A DNA stretch of 21,834 nt, taken from contig QMNJ01000011.1 of the NCBI GenBank assembly GCA_003647715.1, forward strand, positions 1-21,834. Direction: 5' to 3'. The notes below the pieces were generated by a model that saw nothing but the letters and a program-made list of their open reading frames with translations, was not told where the DNA came from and searched no databases. Each line of letters begins with the position of its first letter. Within the stretch, counting starts at the first letter, position 1. Below are positions 7,469 to 13,927 of this stretch, piece after piece. The translations under genes and the position numbers were made by a program. Origin of the DNA: Candidatus Coatesiibacteriota bacterium (GTDB lineage: Bacteria > RBG-13-66-14 > B26-G2).

Positions 7469-7744
7469 TTATGCGTTCAATTCTTCCAAGAACAACCGAC
7501 TCGGTATAAACTTGATTCGGTATCTTGGTGGCAAATGTATCTCCACATCTTTATTGATATCTCTGGCAACCTTCGGTTTAGATAGCACTACCTTGAAGGT
7601 GCCAAATCCCCGCACATTAACACGACCACTCTCAACCAATTCATCCTTTATTGACTCAAAGAAGATATTGACAATCTTCAATGCATCCTTATTTGATAAA
7701 CCTGTCGTCTTCGCAAGCGCCTCTGCTATATCCCTCTTGGTCAT
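7469..7744 (-). CDS. HU/IHF-family DNA-binding protein
   Basis: This small histone-like protein bends and compacts DNA as a dimer. The full 91 residues fit the family: an N-terminal helical body (TKRDIAEALAKTTGLS), then GRVNVRGFGTFKV at about 41-53, the flexible DNA-binding arm and a final IKFIPSRLFLEEL helix. The usual RNP tip of the arm reads ARDINKDVEIHLPPR here, closer to IHF-type variants than to canonical HU. It begins 5 bases after the cyclic-nucleotide-binding gene and belongs to the same transcript. No strong Shine-Dalgarno was seen, consistent with coupling. Whether it is general HU or site-specific IHF cannot be told from sequence alone. Confidence 0.93.
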   Translation of the reverse strand: MTKRDIAEALAKTTGLSNKDALKIVNIFFESIKDELVESGRVNVRGFGTFKVVLSKPKVARDINKDVEIHLPPRYRIKFIPSRLFLEELNA

Positions 7745-7749
7745 CTCAA

Positions 7750-8259
7750 CTACTTGAACATCAGATTGCAGAATTCCCTAAACTTCTCATTCTCAATCAA
7801 ACCCTCGGTAAGAAAGAATAAATCCTCAATCCTCCTGTTTGCCAATCTTATTCTCTTGGAAAGCTCGTTAGCGATAGAACTTACAATCTTTACTCCAAGA
7901 TGCGGATACTCTTCTATTAACTCCTTAAAGTCACCCTTGGATAGTTCATGCAACCTGCAATCTGTCAGAGCAACGACCGAAGCTGACCTGGGGAATTCAT
8001 CCAGAAGAGCCATCTCGCCGAAGAAATCACCATCCTCCAGAACCGCCAGTTCAAGCTCCTTACCGAGATGCTTCTTAAATATCTTCACCTTTCCATCAAT
8101 TATGAAATACATTGAATTGCCCACATCCCCCTCCTTAATAATCAATTCACCCTTTCTCACACTTATATCTGTTAACTTATGCAAGATAAACTCTCTCTCT
8201 TTCTCCGTCAGCCCCTCCCTCACAGTAAGAAAGTCATCAAATATCTTCTCAACAACCAT
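7750..8259 (-). CDS. Single-domain cyclic-nucleotide-binding protein
   Basis: The 169 residues hold one cNMP-binding (CAP_ED) beta-roll and little else. The phosphate-binding cassette is clear: FGEMALLDEFPRSASV at residues 80-95, with Gly81-Glu82 and Arg91-Ser92 in ligand-contacting positions. This suggests true cyclic-nucleotide binding. A C-terminal helix (about 107-150) follows, but there is no helix-turn-helix, so it is not a CRP-type transcription factor by itself. It may act through a partner. Its ribosome-binding site GGAGGAGGG lies inside the end of the AMMECR1 gene, whose stop is one base from this ATG. The HU-like gene follows after 5 bases. Ligand and partner are unknown. Confidence 0.88.
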   Translation of the reverse strand: MVVEKIFDDFLTVREGLTEKEREFILHKLTDISVRKGELIIKEGDVGNSMYFIIDGKVKIFKKHLGKELELAVLEDGDFFGEMALLDEFPRSASVVALTDCRLHELSKGDFKELIEEYPHLGVKIVSSIANELSKRIRLANRRIEDLFFLTEGLIENEKFREFCNLMFK

Positions 8260-8260
8260 T

Positions 8261-8935
8261 CTATCCCTCCTCCTTTATTACCTTACAATTAAAAGTGTAG
8301 AGTTCAACTGGCAAATCCCTCCAACCATAAGGTCCAAGACCTGCCTTCATAGATGCTACCTGCACAAACTTCTCCCTAGTCCACTTACCTTCCTCGGCAA
8401 CCTGCGGTAGTAATACACCCATCCTGTCTTTATATCTTACTATAATACCATCCCTTTTGAGAGTCAGTTCATCAATACTTCTAATACTATGTATATTATA
8501 AAGTATAGATATTTCTGTCTCTATATCCCTGACTTCATCGGGTGAGACCGGCTTAAACCTTGGGTCATTCAAAGCGGCAGCAACCGTCATATCGCTGACT
8601 TCTCGCTCAACAGTTGAAGATGGATAAACACACCCTATGCACCCTCTGAGTTCTCCATCTTTCTTAAGTGTAACGAATACACCATAATGAAGATACTTAT
8701 AAGGATTATCACTTGAAAGTCCCGAGTGAGAACCGCTCTGTAGAACACCTGCCAGAACCGACCTTGAGAAATTTAGAAGCTCTCTGTCATACTTCTCCTC
8801 AATCTGACTCAGATCTACTATCTCTGCCTCCTGCTCCTTCTCCTCACCAACATCCACCTTCTCCTCTCTATTAGAACAGCGAACTAAAGCAAGAGACACT
8901 ATAAACAAAAACAGAGCCACAATAACTTTTTTCAT
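8261..8935 (-). CDS. AMMECR1-domain protein, probably a lipoprotein
   Basis: The AMMECR1 domain occupies about residues 45-222 and carries the family hallmark LRGCIGC, then AALNDPRF and the C-terminal EKFVQVASMKAGL-type helix. The biochemical function of the domain is still unclear. In many microbes it is a cytosolic neighbour of MEMO and radical-SAM proteins. Here the N-terminus, MKKVIVALFLFIVSLALVRC, is a hydrophobic signal with a cysteine at residue 20, followed by an acidic linker rich in Glu. This looks like a lipoprotein, although Arg at -1 before the cysteine is atypical. The ATG at 8935 is chosen over an upstream in-frame TTG at 8950 because it starts the signal peptide. It is the first gene of the minus-strand operon and has a promoter just upstream. 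Confidence 0.82.
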   Translation of the reverse strand: MKKVIVALFLFIVSLALVRCSNREEKVDVGEEKEQEAEIVDLSQIEEKYDRELLNFSRSVLAGVLQSGSHSGLSSDNPYKYLHYGVFVTLKKDGELRGCIGCVYPSSTVEREVSDMTVAAALNDPRFKPVSPDEVRDIETEISILYNIHSIRSIDELTLKRDGIIVRYKDRMGVLLPQVAEEGKWTREKFVQVASMKAGLGPYGWRDLPVELYTFNCKVIKEEG

Positions 8936-8951
8936 CTTTGCAATATCCAAT

Positions 8952-8981
8952 ATTATAATAGGAACTCCCGAACCAAATCAA
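8952..8981 (-). promoter_or_regulatory. Sigma-70-type promoter for the AMMECR1 operon
   Basis: On the minus strand, TTGATT (8981-8976) and TATAAT (8957-8952) are separated by 18 bases, with transcription expected near 8945. The leader would be about 10 bases. It is divergent from the tRNA promoter in the same 107-base gap. Confidence 0.5.
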
Positions 8982-9020
8982 GCCGTATTGATTTTACCAC
9001 CATCTCATCTACACATATCG

Positions 9021-9049
9021 TTGATAGATGACTGTATATTTATTATACT
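9021..9049 (+). promoter_or_regulatory. Sigma-70-type promoter for tRNA-Arg
   Basis: TTGATA at 9021-9026 and TATACT at 9044-9049 are separated by 17 bases. Transcription would begin around 9055-9057, only a base or so before the mature tRNA at 9058. The spacing and position fit a stable-RNA promoter. Confidence 0.55.
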
Positions 9050-9057
9050 TAATTAAG

Positions 9058-9131
9058 GCGCCCGTAGCTCAATTGGATAGAGCAACGGACTACGGATCCG
9101 TGGGTTAGGGGTTCGACTCCTCTCGGGCGCA
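9058..9131 (+). tRNA. tRNA-Arg, anticodon ACG
   Basis: The cloverleaf folds by eye. A 7-bp acceptor stem pairs GCGCCCG with CGGGCGC (9124-9130). The D stem is GCTC/GAGC, the anticodon stem ACGGA/TCCGT encloses loop CTACGGA, and the T stem AGGGG/CCTCT (one G-T pair) encloses TTCGACT. The anticodon ACG is at 9092-9094 and reads CGN arginine codons after A34 is converted to inosine. CCA is not encoded: the gene ends with discriminator A followed by CA. A protein start codon lies 7 bases beyond the 3' end. Confidence 0.97.
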
Positions 9132-9138
9132 CATAATT

Positions 9139-9549
9139 ATGGAAGAGTATAAGGGCTTCTCTATAACAACAGAAATAGGTGCAGATATCTCAAAGGTAAC
9201 ATCTGCTCTAAATACTATACTGTTAAAAAATGGCTTCAGAGTGATAAAGAAAACTGACCTATCAAAAGAGATTATGAAAGACATATCCATAAAATGGTTA
9301 AAATATCATATCTGGGATATTATAGATGCAGAGATAACCTATAAGATTCTCTCAATAAATAAATACGGAGGGACATTCACTCCTATACGCATTCTAATCT
9401 ATGAGAAAGGTGATAATACCATTATATCAGTCATTGACCCCCGTCTCGCTGCACGACTAATAGATAATCCCACCATCATAGAACTTGCACAAGAGATGGG
9501 AGATAGAATAAAGAACGCTCTCGCAGAAATTGAAAATAAATTTAAGTAG
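9139..9549 (+). CDS. DUF302-like small protein
   Basis: The 136-residue product resembles the DUF302 fold. An N-terminal strand (GFSITTEIGADISKVTSAL) leads into a helix and LLKNGFRVIKKTDLSKE, then a central Y-x-I strand. A further strand ILIYEKGDNTIISVIDP and a C-terminal helix (ELAQEMGDRIKNALAEIE) follow, matching the family's usual V-VYE and DP patterns. The family's function is not known. There is no signal peptide and no cysteine. The ATG is only 7 bases after the tRNA 3' end and lacks a Shine-Dalgarno sequence, so after tRNA processing the message would be nearly leaderless. The stop TAG directly abuts the next gene's ATG. The family assignment is by pattern only. Confidence 0.65.
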   Translation: MEEYKGFSITTEIGADISKVTSALNTILLKNGFRVIKKTDLSKEIMKDISIKWLKYHIWDIIDAEITYKILSINKYGGTFTPIRILIYEKGDNTIISVIDPRLAARLIDNPTIIELAQEMGDRIKNALAEIENKFK

Positions 9550-10659
9550 ATGAAAGAATTAATCCACAGGAACTCCCTTCTCAAAATATTTTTCTTACTC
9601 ACTCTCGCAACTATCATAACCTCTGGATGCAGGCAGAACTGGCTAATGTTCAGATATGACCCTAAGCGAACCGGCTCAATTGAGAAGTCAGAGCACCTGA
9701 TTGTGGGTGAAATCGCCTGGAAGACAGAACTCGGTGGCAAGATATTCTCATCGCCCTCAACCGATTTAAATACAATTTATGTAGGTTCAACTGATAACAA
9801 TCTCTACGCCCTGGACCTCAAAACGGGAGAGCCCCGATTTATCTTTCAAACTGGAGGCGACATTCTGTCTTCGCCTTCTATCGCCAATGGAGCCGTGGTC
9901 TTCACCTCTATGGATGGCAATGTATACTCGGTCAACTGCACCAGCGGTGAAGTGAACTGGGTTTTCAGGGCGAGGAGGGGTGTTGTTTCATCTCCCGCTA
10001 TATCATCGGGAAAGGTGGTCTTCGGAAGTTATGACAACTATATATATTGTATCTCTGAAAAGGATGGTGGTCTCATCTGGTCAATACAGGCGAAGGGTGG
10101 TATATGGGCATCCCCTGCAATATATAGAGAAAAAACCGTAATATCTGATACTGCGGGTGTAATTTATTGTATAGATCTAAGAGACGGTGAAGTATTGTGG
10201 ATGAAAGACCTGATGATGAGCTTGAACTCATCACCTCTGATTTATGAAGAGAAAATCTACATAGGCAGTATGGATGGCAGGATATTCTGCCTTTCAATTG
10301 AAGACGGTTCTATCATATGGGAATATAGTGTGAACAAGGCAATTGATTCATCTCCCGCTATCGTTGAAAACCTACTCCTATTCGGTTCATGGAATGGAGT
10401 CATTTATGCCCTCCAATCTGAAGATGGCAAACTACTATGGAGCTTAAAGACGGGGAGAGCAGTTGATGCAACACCCGCCATATCAGGTAATACTGCATAT
10501 ATTGGCTCAAATGATGGTTCCTTATACGCCATAGATACAAGAAATGGTGAAGTCCGATGGAAGATAACTCTGGGCTCGGAGTTGAGTGCATCGTGTTCAA
10601 TCACCCCCCTAGGTATTATATCCGCAACTACTGATGGAAAGGTCTATCTCATTAGGTAA
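9550..10659 (+). CDS. PQQ-type beta-propeller lipoprotein, BamB-like
   Basis: The N-terminus carries a lipoprotein signal: a hydrophobic stretch at about residues 10-23 and TSGC with Cys27. After it, NWLMFRYDPKRTG at 30-42 is the usual entry motif of PQQ-repeat proteins. Eight repeats of about 40 residues run from about residue 65 to the end. Each begins with an SSPA-like turn (SSPS, SSPA, ASPA, SSPL, SSPA, ATPA, ASCS), continues with a G-S-x-D-G-x-(L/I)-Y-(A/C)-(L/I) strand and ends in G-E-x-x-W. This implies an eight-bladed propeller. No enzyme motif is present, so a scaffold role like BamB in outer-membrane protein assembly is possible, but the family also includes unrelated binding proteins. 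It starts right after the DUF302-like stop, with no clear ribosome-binding site. Confidence 0.88.
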   Translation: MKELIHRNSLLKIFFLLTLATIITSGCRQNWLMFRYDPKRTGSIEKSEHLIVGEIAWKTELGGKIFSSPSTDLNTIYVGSTDNNLYALDLKTGEPRFIFQTGGDILSSPSIANGAVVFTSMDGNVYSVNCTSGEVNWVFRARRGVVSSPAISSGKVVFGSYDNYIYCISEKDGGLIWSIQAKGGIWASPAIYREKTVISDTAGVIYCIDLRDGEVLWMKDLMMSLNSSPLIYEEKIYIGSMDGRIFCLSIEDGSIIWEYSVNKAIDSSPAIVENLLLFGSWNGVIYALQSEDGKLLWSLKTGRAVDATPAISGNTAYIGSNDGSLYAIDTRNGEVRWKITLGSELSASCSITPLGIISATTDGKVYLIR

Positions 10660-10669
10660 ACAAAGAGAT

Positions 10670-11308
10670 ATGACAGAAGGTAAACGATTAAATATATACT
10701 CAATAGTGGTGGGACCTCTTGCTACAAACTGCTATATCATTGAATCAGCAGGCGAAGCTATTGTAATTGACCCCGGAGGTGAGCCAGAGAAGATAATTGA
10801 AAAACTCAAATCCCTCTCCCTTAAGGTAAAGATGATAATAAACACCCACGGTCATATAGACCATATATCAGCCAACAACGATATTATTGGTTTCACCTCT
10901 GCCCCACTCGCCATTCACCCTGACGACCTGTCTTTTCTCACCTATGACTGGAAGAAGGAGACAGCTGAACTGGGTATAAGGGTGAACTCACCGAGGGAAG
11001 CGGACATATACCTTACAGATGGAGACAAGGTCAAGATTGGTAATGTAGAATTTAATGTTATTCATACACCCGGGCATTCACCCGGCTGTATTTGTCTTCA
11101 TACTGAAAAAACCCTTATCTGCGGGGACACACTATTTTATGAAGGCGTTGGTAGATGGGACTTACCACGGGGTGACTACGAAACACTTATAAATAGCATA
11201 AGAACCAAGATATACACACTACCCGATGATACTGATGTATATCCCGGTCACGGTCCTTCTACAAGCATTAGCCACGAGAAGAAACACAATCCCTTTATTC
11301 GTGCATAA
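10670..11308 (+). CDS. Metallo-beta-lactamase-fold hydrolase, glyoxalase II-like
   Basis: This is a cytosolic dinuclear metal hydrolase, 212 residues, of the YcbL/GloB-like subgroup. The signature NTHGHIDH (residues 58-65) gives His60, His62, Asp64 and His65 as metal ligands. Further ligands lie in HTPGHSPG and CGDTLF, with YPGHGPSTSI near the C-terminus. YcbL-like proteins hydrolyse thioesters such as S-lactoylglutathione, but the thiol substrate here cannot be told. The ATG at 10670 gives the usual N-terminus. An earlier in-frame ATG at 10634 would overlap the propeller gene. The propeller gene ends 10 bases before this start, so the genes are likely one transcript. The stop is followed at once by a terminator hairpin that acts for the opposite strand. 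Confidence 0.9.
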   Translation: MTEGKRLNIYSIVVGPLATNCYIIESAGEAIVIDPGGEPEKIIEKLKSLSLKVKMIINTHGHIDHISANNDIIGFTSAPLAIHPDDLSFLTYDWKKETAELGIRVNSPREADIYLTDGDKVKIGNVEFNVIHTPGHSPGCICLHTEKTLICGDTLFYEGVGRWDLPRGDYETLINSIRTKIYTLPDDTDVYPGHGPSTSISHEKKHNPFIRA

Positions 11309-11337
11309 TAAAAACCCGGCAATTACTACCGCCGGGT
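11305..11337 (-). terminator. Intrinsic terminator of the exb operon
   Basis: A perfect 7-bp stem, ACCCGGC (11314-11320) and GCCGGGT (11331-11337), encloses a 10-base loop. On the minus strand it is followed directly by TTTTATTAT, so it terminates the exb operon ending at 11365. On the plus strand there is no T-run behind it, so plus-strand termination is uncertain. Confidence 0.8.
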
Positions 11338-11364
11338 CTCAAAACATCACGCTATATCCCTATC

Positions 11365-11781
11365 TCACCAGGCACCTGCCTCTTTGAAAATAGACAGGTT
11401 AAACCTCACAATCCCTGCTCTTCTCAGGTCTTCCATCACGGTCAACATAACGCCATATTCAACATCCTGGTCCGCCTTTACATCAAATATGAGATTAGGG
11501 TTCGTAGCCCTTGAACTTACAATTGCTTGTATGAACTCCTCTCTACTCTGCATAGGTTCATTGTCAGCATATATTTTTCCATCCTCAGAAATGAGTATAT
11601 GGTAAACTCCGGTCTTGGGTATCCTAACACCTGCGTATGCATGGGGGAGTTGAACATCAATCGCCTCTGCCTCCCTAAATGTAGATGTCATAAAGAAAAA
11701 TATAAGAAGCAGGATTATCACATCAACCATTGGTGTCATATCAATTCGTATTGTTATTCTCCTGCGCATCTTACGAAGCAT
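11365..11781 (-). CDS. ExbD/TolR-family motor subunit (second copy)
   Basis: This biopolymer-transport protein has one N-terminal membrane helix and a periplasmic domain and forms a proton-driven motor with ExbB-type partners. The helix contains IDMTPMVDVIILLLIFFF near residues 13-30. The conserved Asp of the helix, the proton-carrying residue in the family, is present in MVDVI. A periplasmic domain of about 100 residues follows and ends in AGAW. The length of 138 residues is typical. It begins 3 bases after the stop of the neighbouring exbD, with a strong GGAGGGGGTGG ahead of its ATG. The two paralogues share the helix motif almost exactly but differ widely afterwards, so they may form a heteromeric pair. 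ExbD and TolR cannot be told apart from this sequence. Confidence 0.92.
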   Translation of the reverse strand: MLRKMRRRITIRIDMTPMVDVIILLLIFFFMTSTFREAEAIDVQLPHAYAGVRIPKTGVYHILISEDGKIYADNEPMQSREEFIQAIVSSRATNPNLIFDVKADQDVEYGVMLTVMEDLRRAGIVRFNLSIFKEAGAW

Positions 11782-11784
11782 ATT

Positions 11785-12261
11785 TTAACCACCCCCTCCT
11801 TCTGGTGCTGTTTCTTCTCTCTTCATAGCAAGGGAGAACTTGGTAACACCTGTCTCATCTGCTGCTATCTTGAACTCATCAAGGACATCTACCATCGTCT
11901 TATACTTTGCACTTGGATGAACATCTAAAATGGTAACAAGGTTGGGATTTTCTGTTTGCCTTGCTATCAGATACTCCCTTATCTTGGATATCTCCTCCAC
12001 CGGTTCTTCATTGAAGTAGACCTCATTGTTCTCATCCACCCTCAGGGTGACGGTGTTCGACTCTGGTATCTTAACCGGAACATCTGTCTTCGGAAGAGTA
12101 ATCTCAATACCGTGTGGTTCCTTAAACTGTGAGGTCATAAAGAAGAATATAAGCAGGAGAATTATGACATCCACCATCGGCGTCATATCAATATGGATAC
12201 TTATTCGTCTCCTACCCGTTCTGCTCCTTCCTTCACCTCCGCCTACATTGGCTCCAGCCAT
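11785..12261 (-). CDS. ExbD/TolR-family motor subunit (first copy)
   Basis: A second ExbD/TolR protein of 158 residues, longer at both ends than its neighbour. After a Gly- and Arg-rich N-terminus (about 20 residues) the membrane helix reads IDMTPMVDVIILLLIFFF, with the conserved proton-pathway Asp. The periplasmic domain (ITLPKTDVPVKIPESNTVTL onward) follows and ends in the Gly-rich tail EGGGG. GGGGGTGAGG lies ahead of the ATG. The gene sits 14 bases after exbB2 and 3 bases before the other exbD. No TonB or TolA energy-transducer gene is seen in the window. Confidence 0.92.
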   Translation of the reverse strand: MAGANVGGGEGRSRTGRRRISIHIDMTPMVDVIILLLIFFFMTSQFKEPHGIEITLPKTDVPVKIPESNTVTLRVDENNEVYFNEEPVEEISKIREYLIARQTENPNLVTILDVHPSAKYKTMVDVLDEFKIAADETGVTKFSLAMKREETAPEGGGG

Positions 12262-12275
12262 CAGCCCTCACCCCC

Positions 12276-13097
12276 CTATCTACGAACCAGTTCTTCAATT
12301 ACATCAGCGGTTATCTCTTCCATCTGGAAATTGAACAAATCAACCTTGTTTACAAAGAAGTTATAAAATATGATTGAGATAATTGCAGCCAGAAGACCAC
12401 CTGCGGTGTTTACCAGCGCCTCGGAGATACCAACTGCTAATGCATTCGGGTCTGGTCTCCCCTTAGCAGAAAGAGCTGCAAAGCACCTTATCATACCTAT
12501 AACTGTTCCAAGAAGCCCTGTCATAGTAGAAATTGAAGCGATAGTAGCGATGGCAATAAGACGCCTTTCTAAAAGAGCACCCTCTATGGCACTCTGCTCA
12601 GCAAACGCCTCCTGAAGCTCCTCTTTTACCCTTTGCATGTCATCCTTCTGAGGGATGTATTTATATCGTTCTAATCCGTGTTTTGCAAGGCGACCAAAAG
12701 CACCACCCTGCCTATTTGCGAGTTCAATTGCTTCATCTATCTTCCTCGCCTTTACAAGTTCATTAAGTTCCTTGAAGAACTTTACAAACGACATCTTACC
12801 CCTCGCCTGCTGGACATTGATAGCCCTCTCAATGATGAAGGTAAGCGTCAATATCAACAAGAAGAATAAGAAATCAACAAGACCTCCACCACGAGCAATT
12901 ACTGCTCCTCCTTTACCTAAACCTGATGCTTTACTGGTATCGTATTCCCCATTCGGTTTCAACTTCGCATTGCCAATTTTAGCAAAGAAGTTAAATACAA
13001 ATGATATATTGTTCCCAGAAATAAAGAACCACCAAGCCCAGTATATGATGTATATCACATACAGAACCGCAATAATTGTAAAAATAATCCTTTTCAT
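12276..13097 (-). CDS. ExbB/TolQ/MotA-family motor protein with N-terminal extension
   Basis: This inner-membrane motor subunit is 273 residues, longer than the usual ExbB because of about 70 extra N-terminal residues. These include an additional membrane segment (about 3-25) and a Gly-rich linker. The core has three helices near 73-90, 185-208 and 228-252, with a large cytoplasmic loop between the first two. The family segment around SISTMTGLLGTVIGMIRCF is intact and so is LVNTAGGLLAAIISI. AAGGAG precedes the ATG. The other ExbB in the operon has the same core motif but lacks the extension. ExbB, TolQ and the gliding-motor homologues cannot be told apart by sequence. Confidence 0.9.
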   Translation of the reverse strand: MKRIIFTIIAVLYVIYIIYWAWWFFISGNNISFVFNFFAKIGNAKLKPNGEYDTSKASGLGKGGAVIARGGGLVDFLFFLLILTLTFIIERAINVQQARGKMSFVKFFKELNELVKARKIDEAIELANRQGGAFGRLAKHGLERYKYIPQKDDMQRVKEELQEAFAEQSAIEGALLERRLIAIATIASISTMTGLLGTVIGMIRCFAALSAKGRPDPNALAVGISEALVNTAGGLLAAIISIIFYNFFVNKVDLFNFQMEEITADVIEELVRR

Positions 13098-13128
13098 CGC
13101 TATCTACTCCTTCCTATTTTCTTTAAAC

Positions 13129-13788
13129 CTATCTGGCTAAACCAATTACCCCTGCAATAAATTCCCTTGAAACCGCCTCCATATTGAAACTGAAGAGGTC
13201 AATCTTACTTGTAAAGTAATTATAAAATATTATAGCAACAATCGCAACAATTAGACCACCAGCTGTATTAACGAGAGCCTCCGCTATACCAACGGCAAGT
13301 TGTTGACTCGCAGTAGCAGCGGTCGCCCCAACCAACGATAGAGCAGCAAAACACCTTATCATTCCAATCACAGTCCCCAGAAGCCCTGTCATTGTAGATA
13401 TTGAACCAATGGTCGCCATAACTATTAAATTTCTCTCCAGAAGTGATGACTCAATTGCCATCTGTTCGTTCATCGTCTCATTCAGGTCGTCTTTCAAAGT
13501 AAACAAATCAACCTTTCCACCAAGCATCTTATACCTATTAATCAGTGCCTCCATTACCCTACCATATATGCCCTTCTGCTCCTTCGCCAATTTCTCAACC
13601 GCAACAATGTCACCCTTCTTCATTAAATCCTCTAATCGCTTGTAAAATCTTGAAAACCTAACCCTACCAGATGCTACTCTCATAACCCAGTAACGCTCTA
13701 TTACAACTGATACGCTAATGATTGACAGAATAAGCAGAACTGCAACTAAAGGACCACCTTTTACTATAAAAGCAATAGTTCCAGTCAT
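13129..13788 (-). CDS. ExbB/TolQ/MotA-family motor protein
   Basis: First gene of the minus-strand exb operon and a standard-length ExbB/TolQ protein (219 residues). Membrane segments are near 10-28, 119-143 and 161-190, with a long cytoplasmic loop holding the VEKLAKEQKGIYGRVMEAL region. The second helix contains SISTMTGLLGTVIGMIRCF, the same as in the downstream paralogue, and the third contains LVNTAGGLIVAIVAI. GGGAGAGG precedes the ATG, and a promoter with perfect TTGACA lies 53-58 bases upstream. The gene after it starts 31 bases later. Proton flow through ExbB/ExbD complexes powers transport or motility; which one applies here is unknown. Confidence 0.92.
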   Translation of the reverse strand: MTGTIAFIVKGGPLVAVLLILSIISVSVVIERYWVMRVASGRVRFSRFYKRLEDLMKKGDIVAVEKLAKEQKGIYGRVMEALINRYKMLGGKVDLFTLKDDLNETMNEQMAIESSLLERNLIVMATIGSISTMTGLLGTVIGMIRCFAALSLVGATAATASQQLAVGIAEALVNTAGGLIVAIVAIIFYNYFTSKIDLFSFNMEAVSREFIAGVIGLAR

Positions 13789-13818
13789 AACATGCCTCTC
13801 CCTTCAAAAATTAGGTTT

Positions 13819-13846
13819 AGTTTATCATAAATATTCTCTTTGTCAA
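13819..13846 (-). promoter_or_regulatory. Sigma-70-type promoter for the exb operon
   Basis: On the minus strand TTGACA (13846-13841) is followed after 16 bases by TAAACT (13824-13819). The -35 box is a perfect match; the -10 box matches at four of six positions. It is back-to-back with the etf promoter, with 25 bases between the two -35 boxes. Confidence 0.55.
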
Positions 13847-13871
13847 TCATAAATTCATAACTTAACCTATC

Positions 13872-13900
13872 TTGACATATATTACTTACATCATTATAAT
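13872..13900 (+). promoter_or_regulatory. Perfect-consensus sigma-70 promoter for the etf operon
   Basis: TTGACA at 13872-13877 and TATAAT at 13895-13900 are separated by exactly 17 bases, the ideal arrangement. Transcription should begin near 13907, about 20 bases before the etfB ATG at 13928. GGAGG at 13918-13922 is the ribosome-binding site that fixes this ATG over an in-frame TTG at 13916. Confidence 0.85.
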
Positions 13901-13927
13901 ACTCACATTCATATCTTGGAGGTTGTG

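Noticed and set aside
7754..8410. 218-residue plus-strand frame across the cNMP-binding gene
   Set aside because: Shadow of a gene with clear motifs; no ribosome-binding site and low-complexity Ser/Leu composition.
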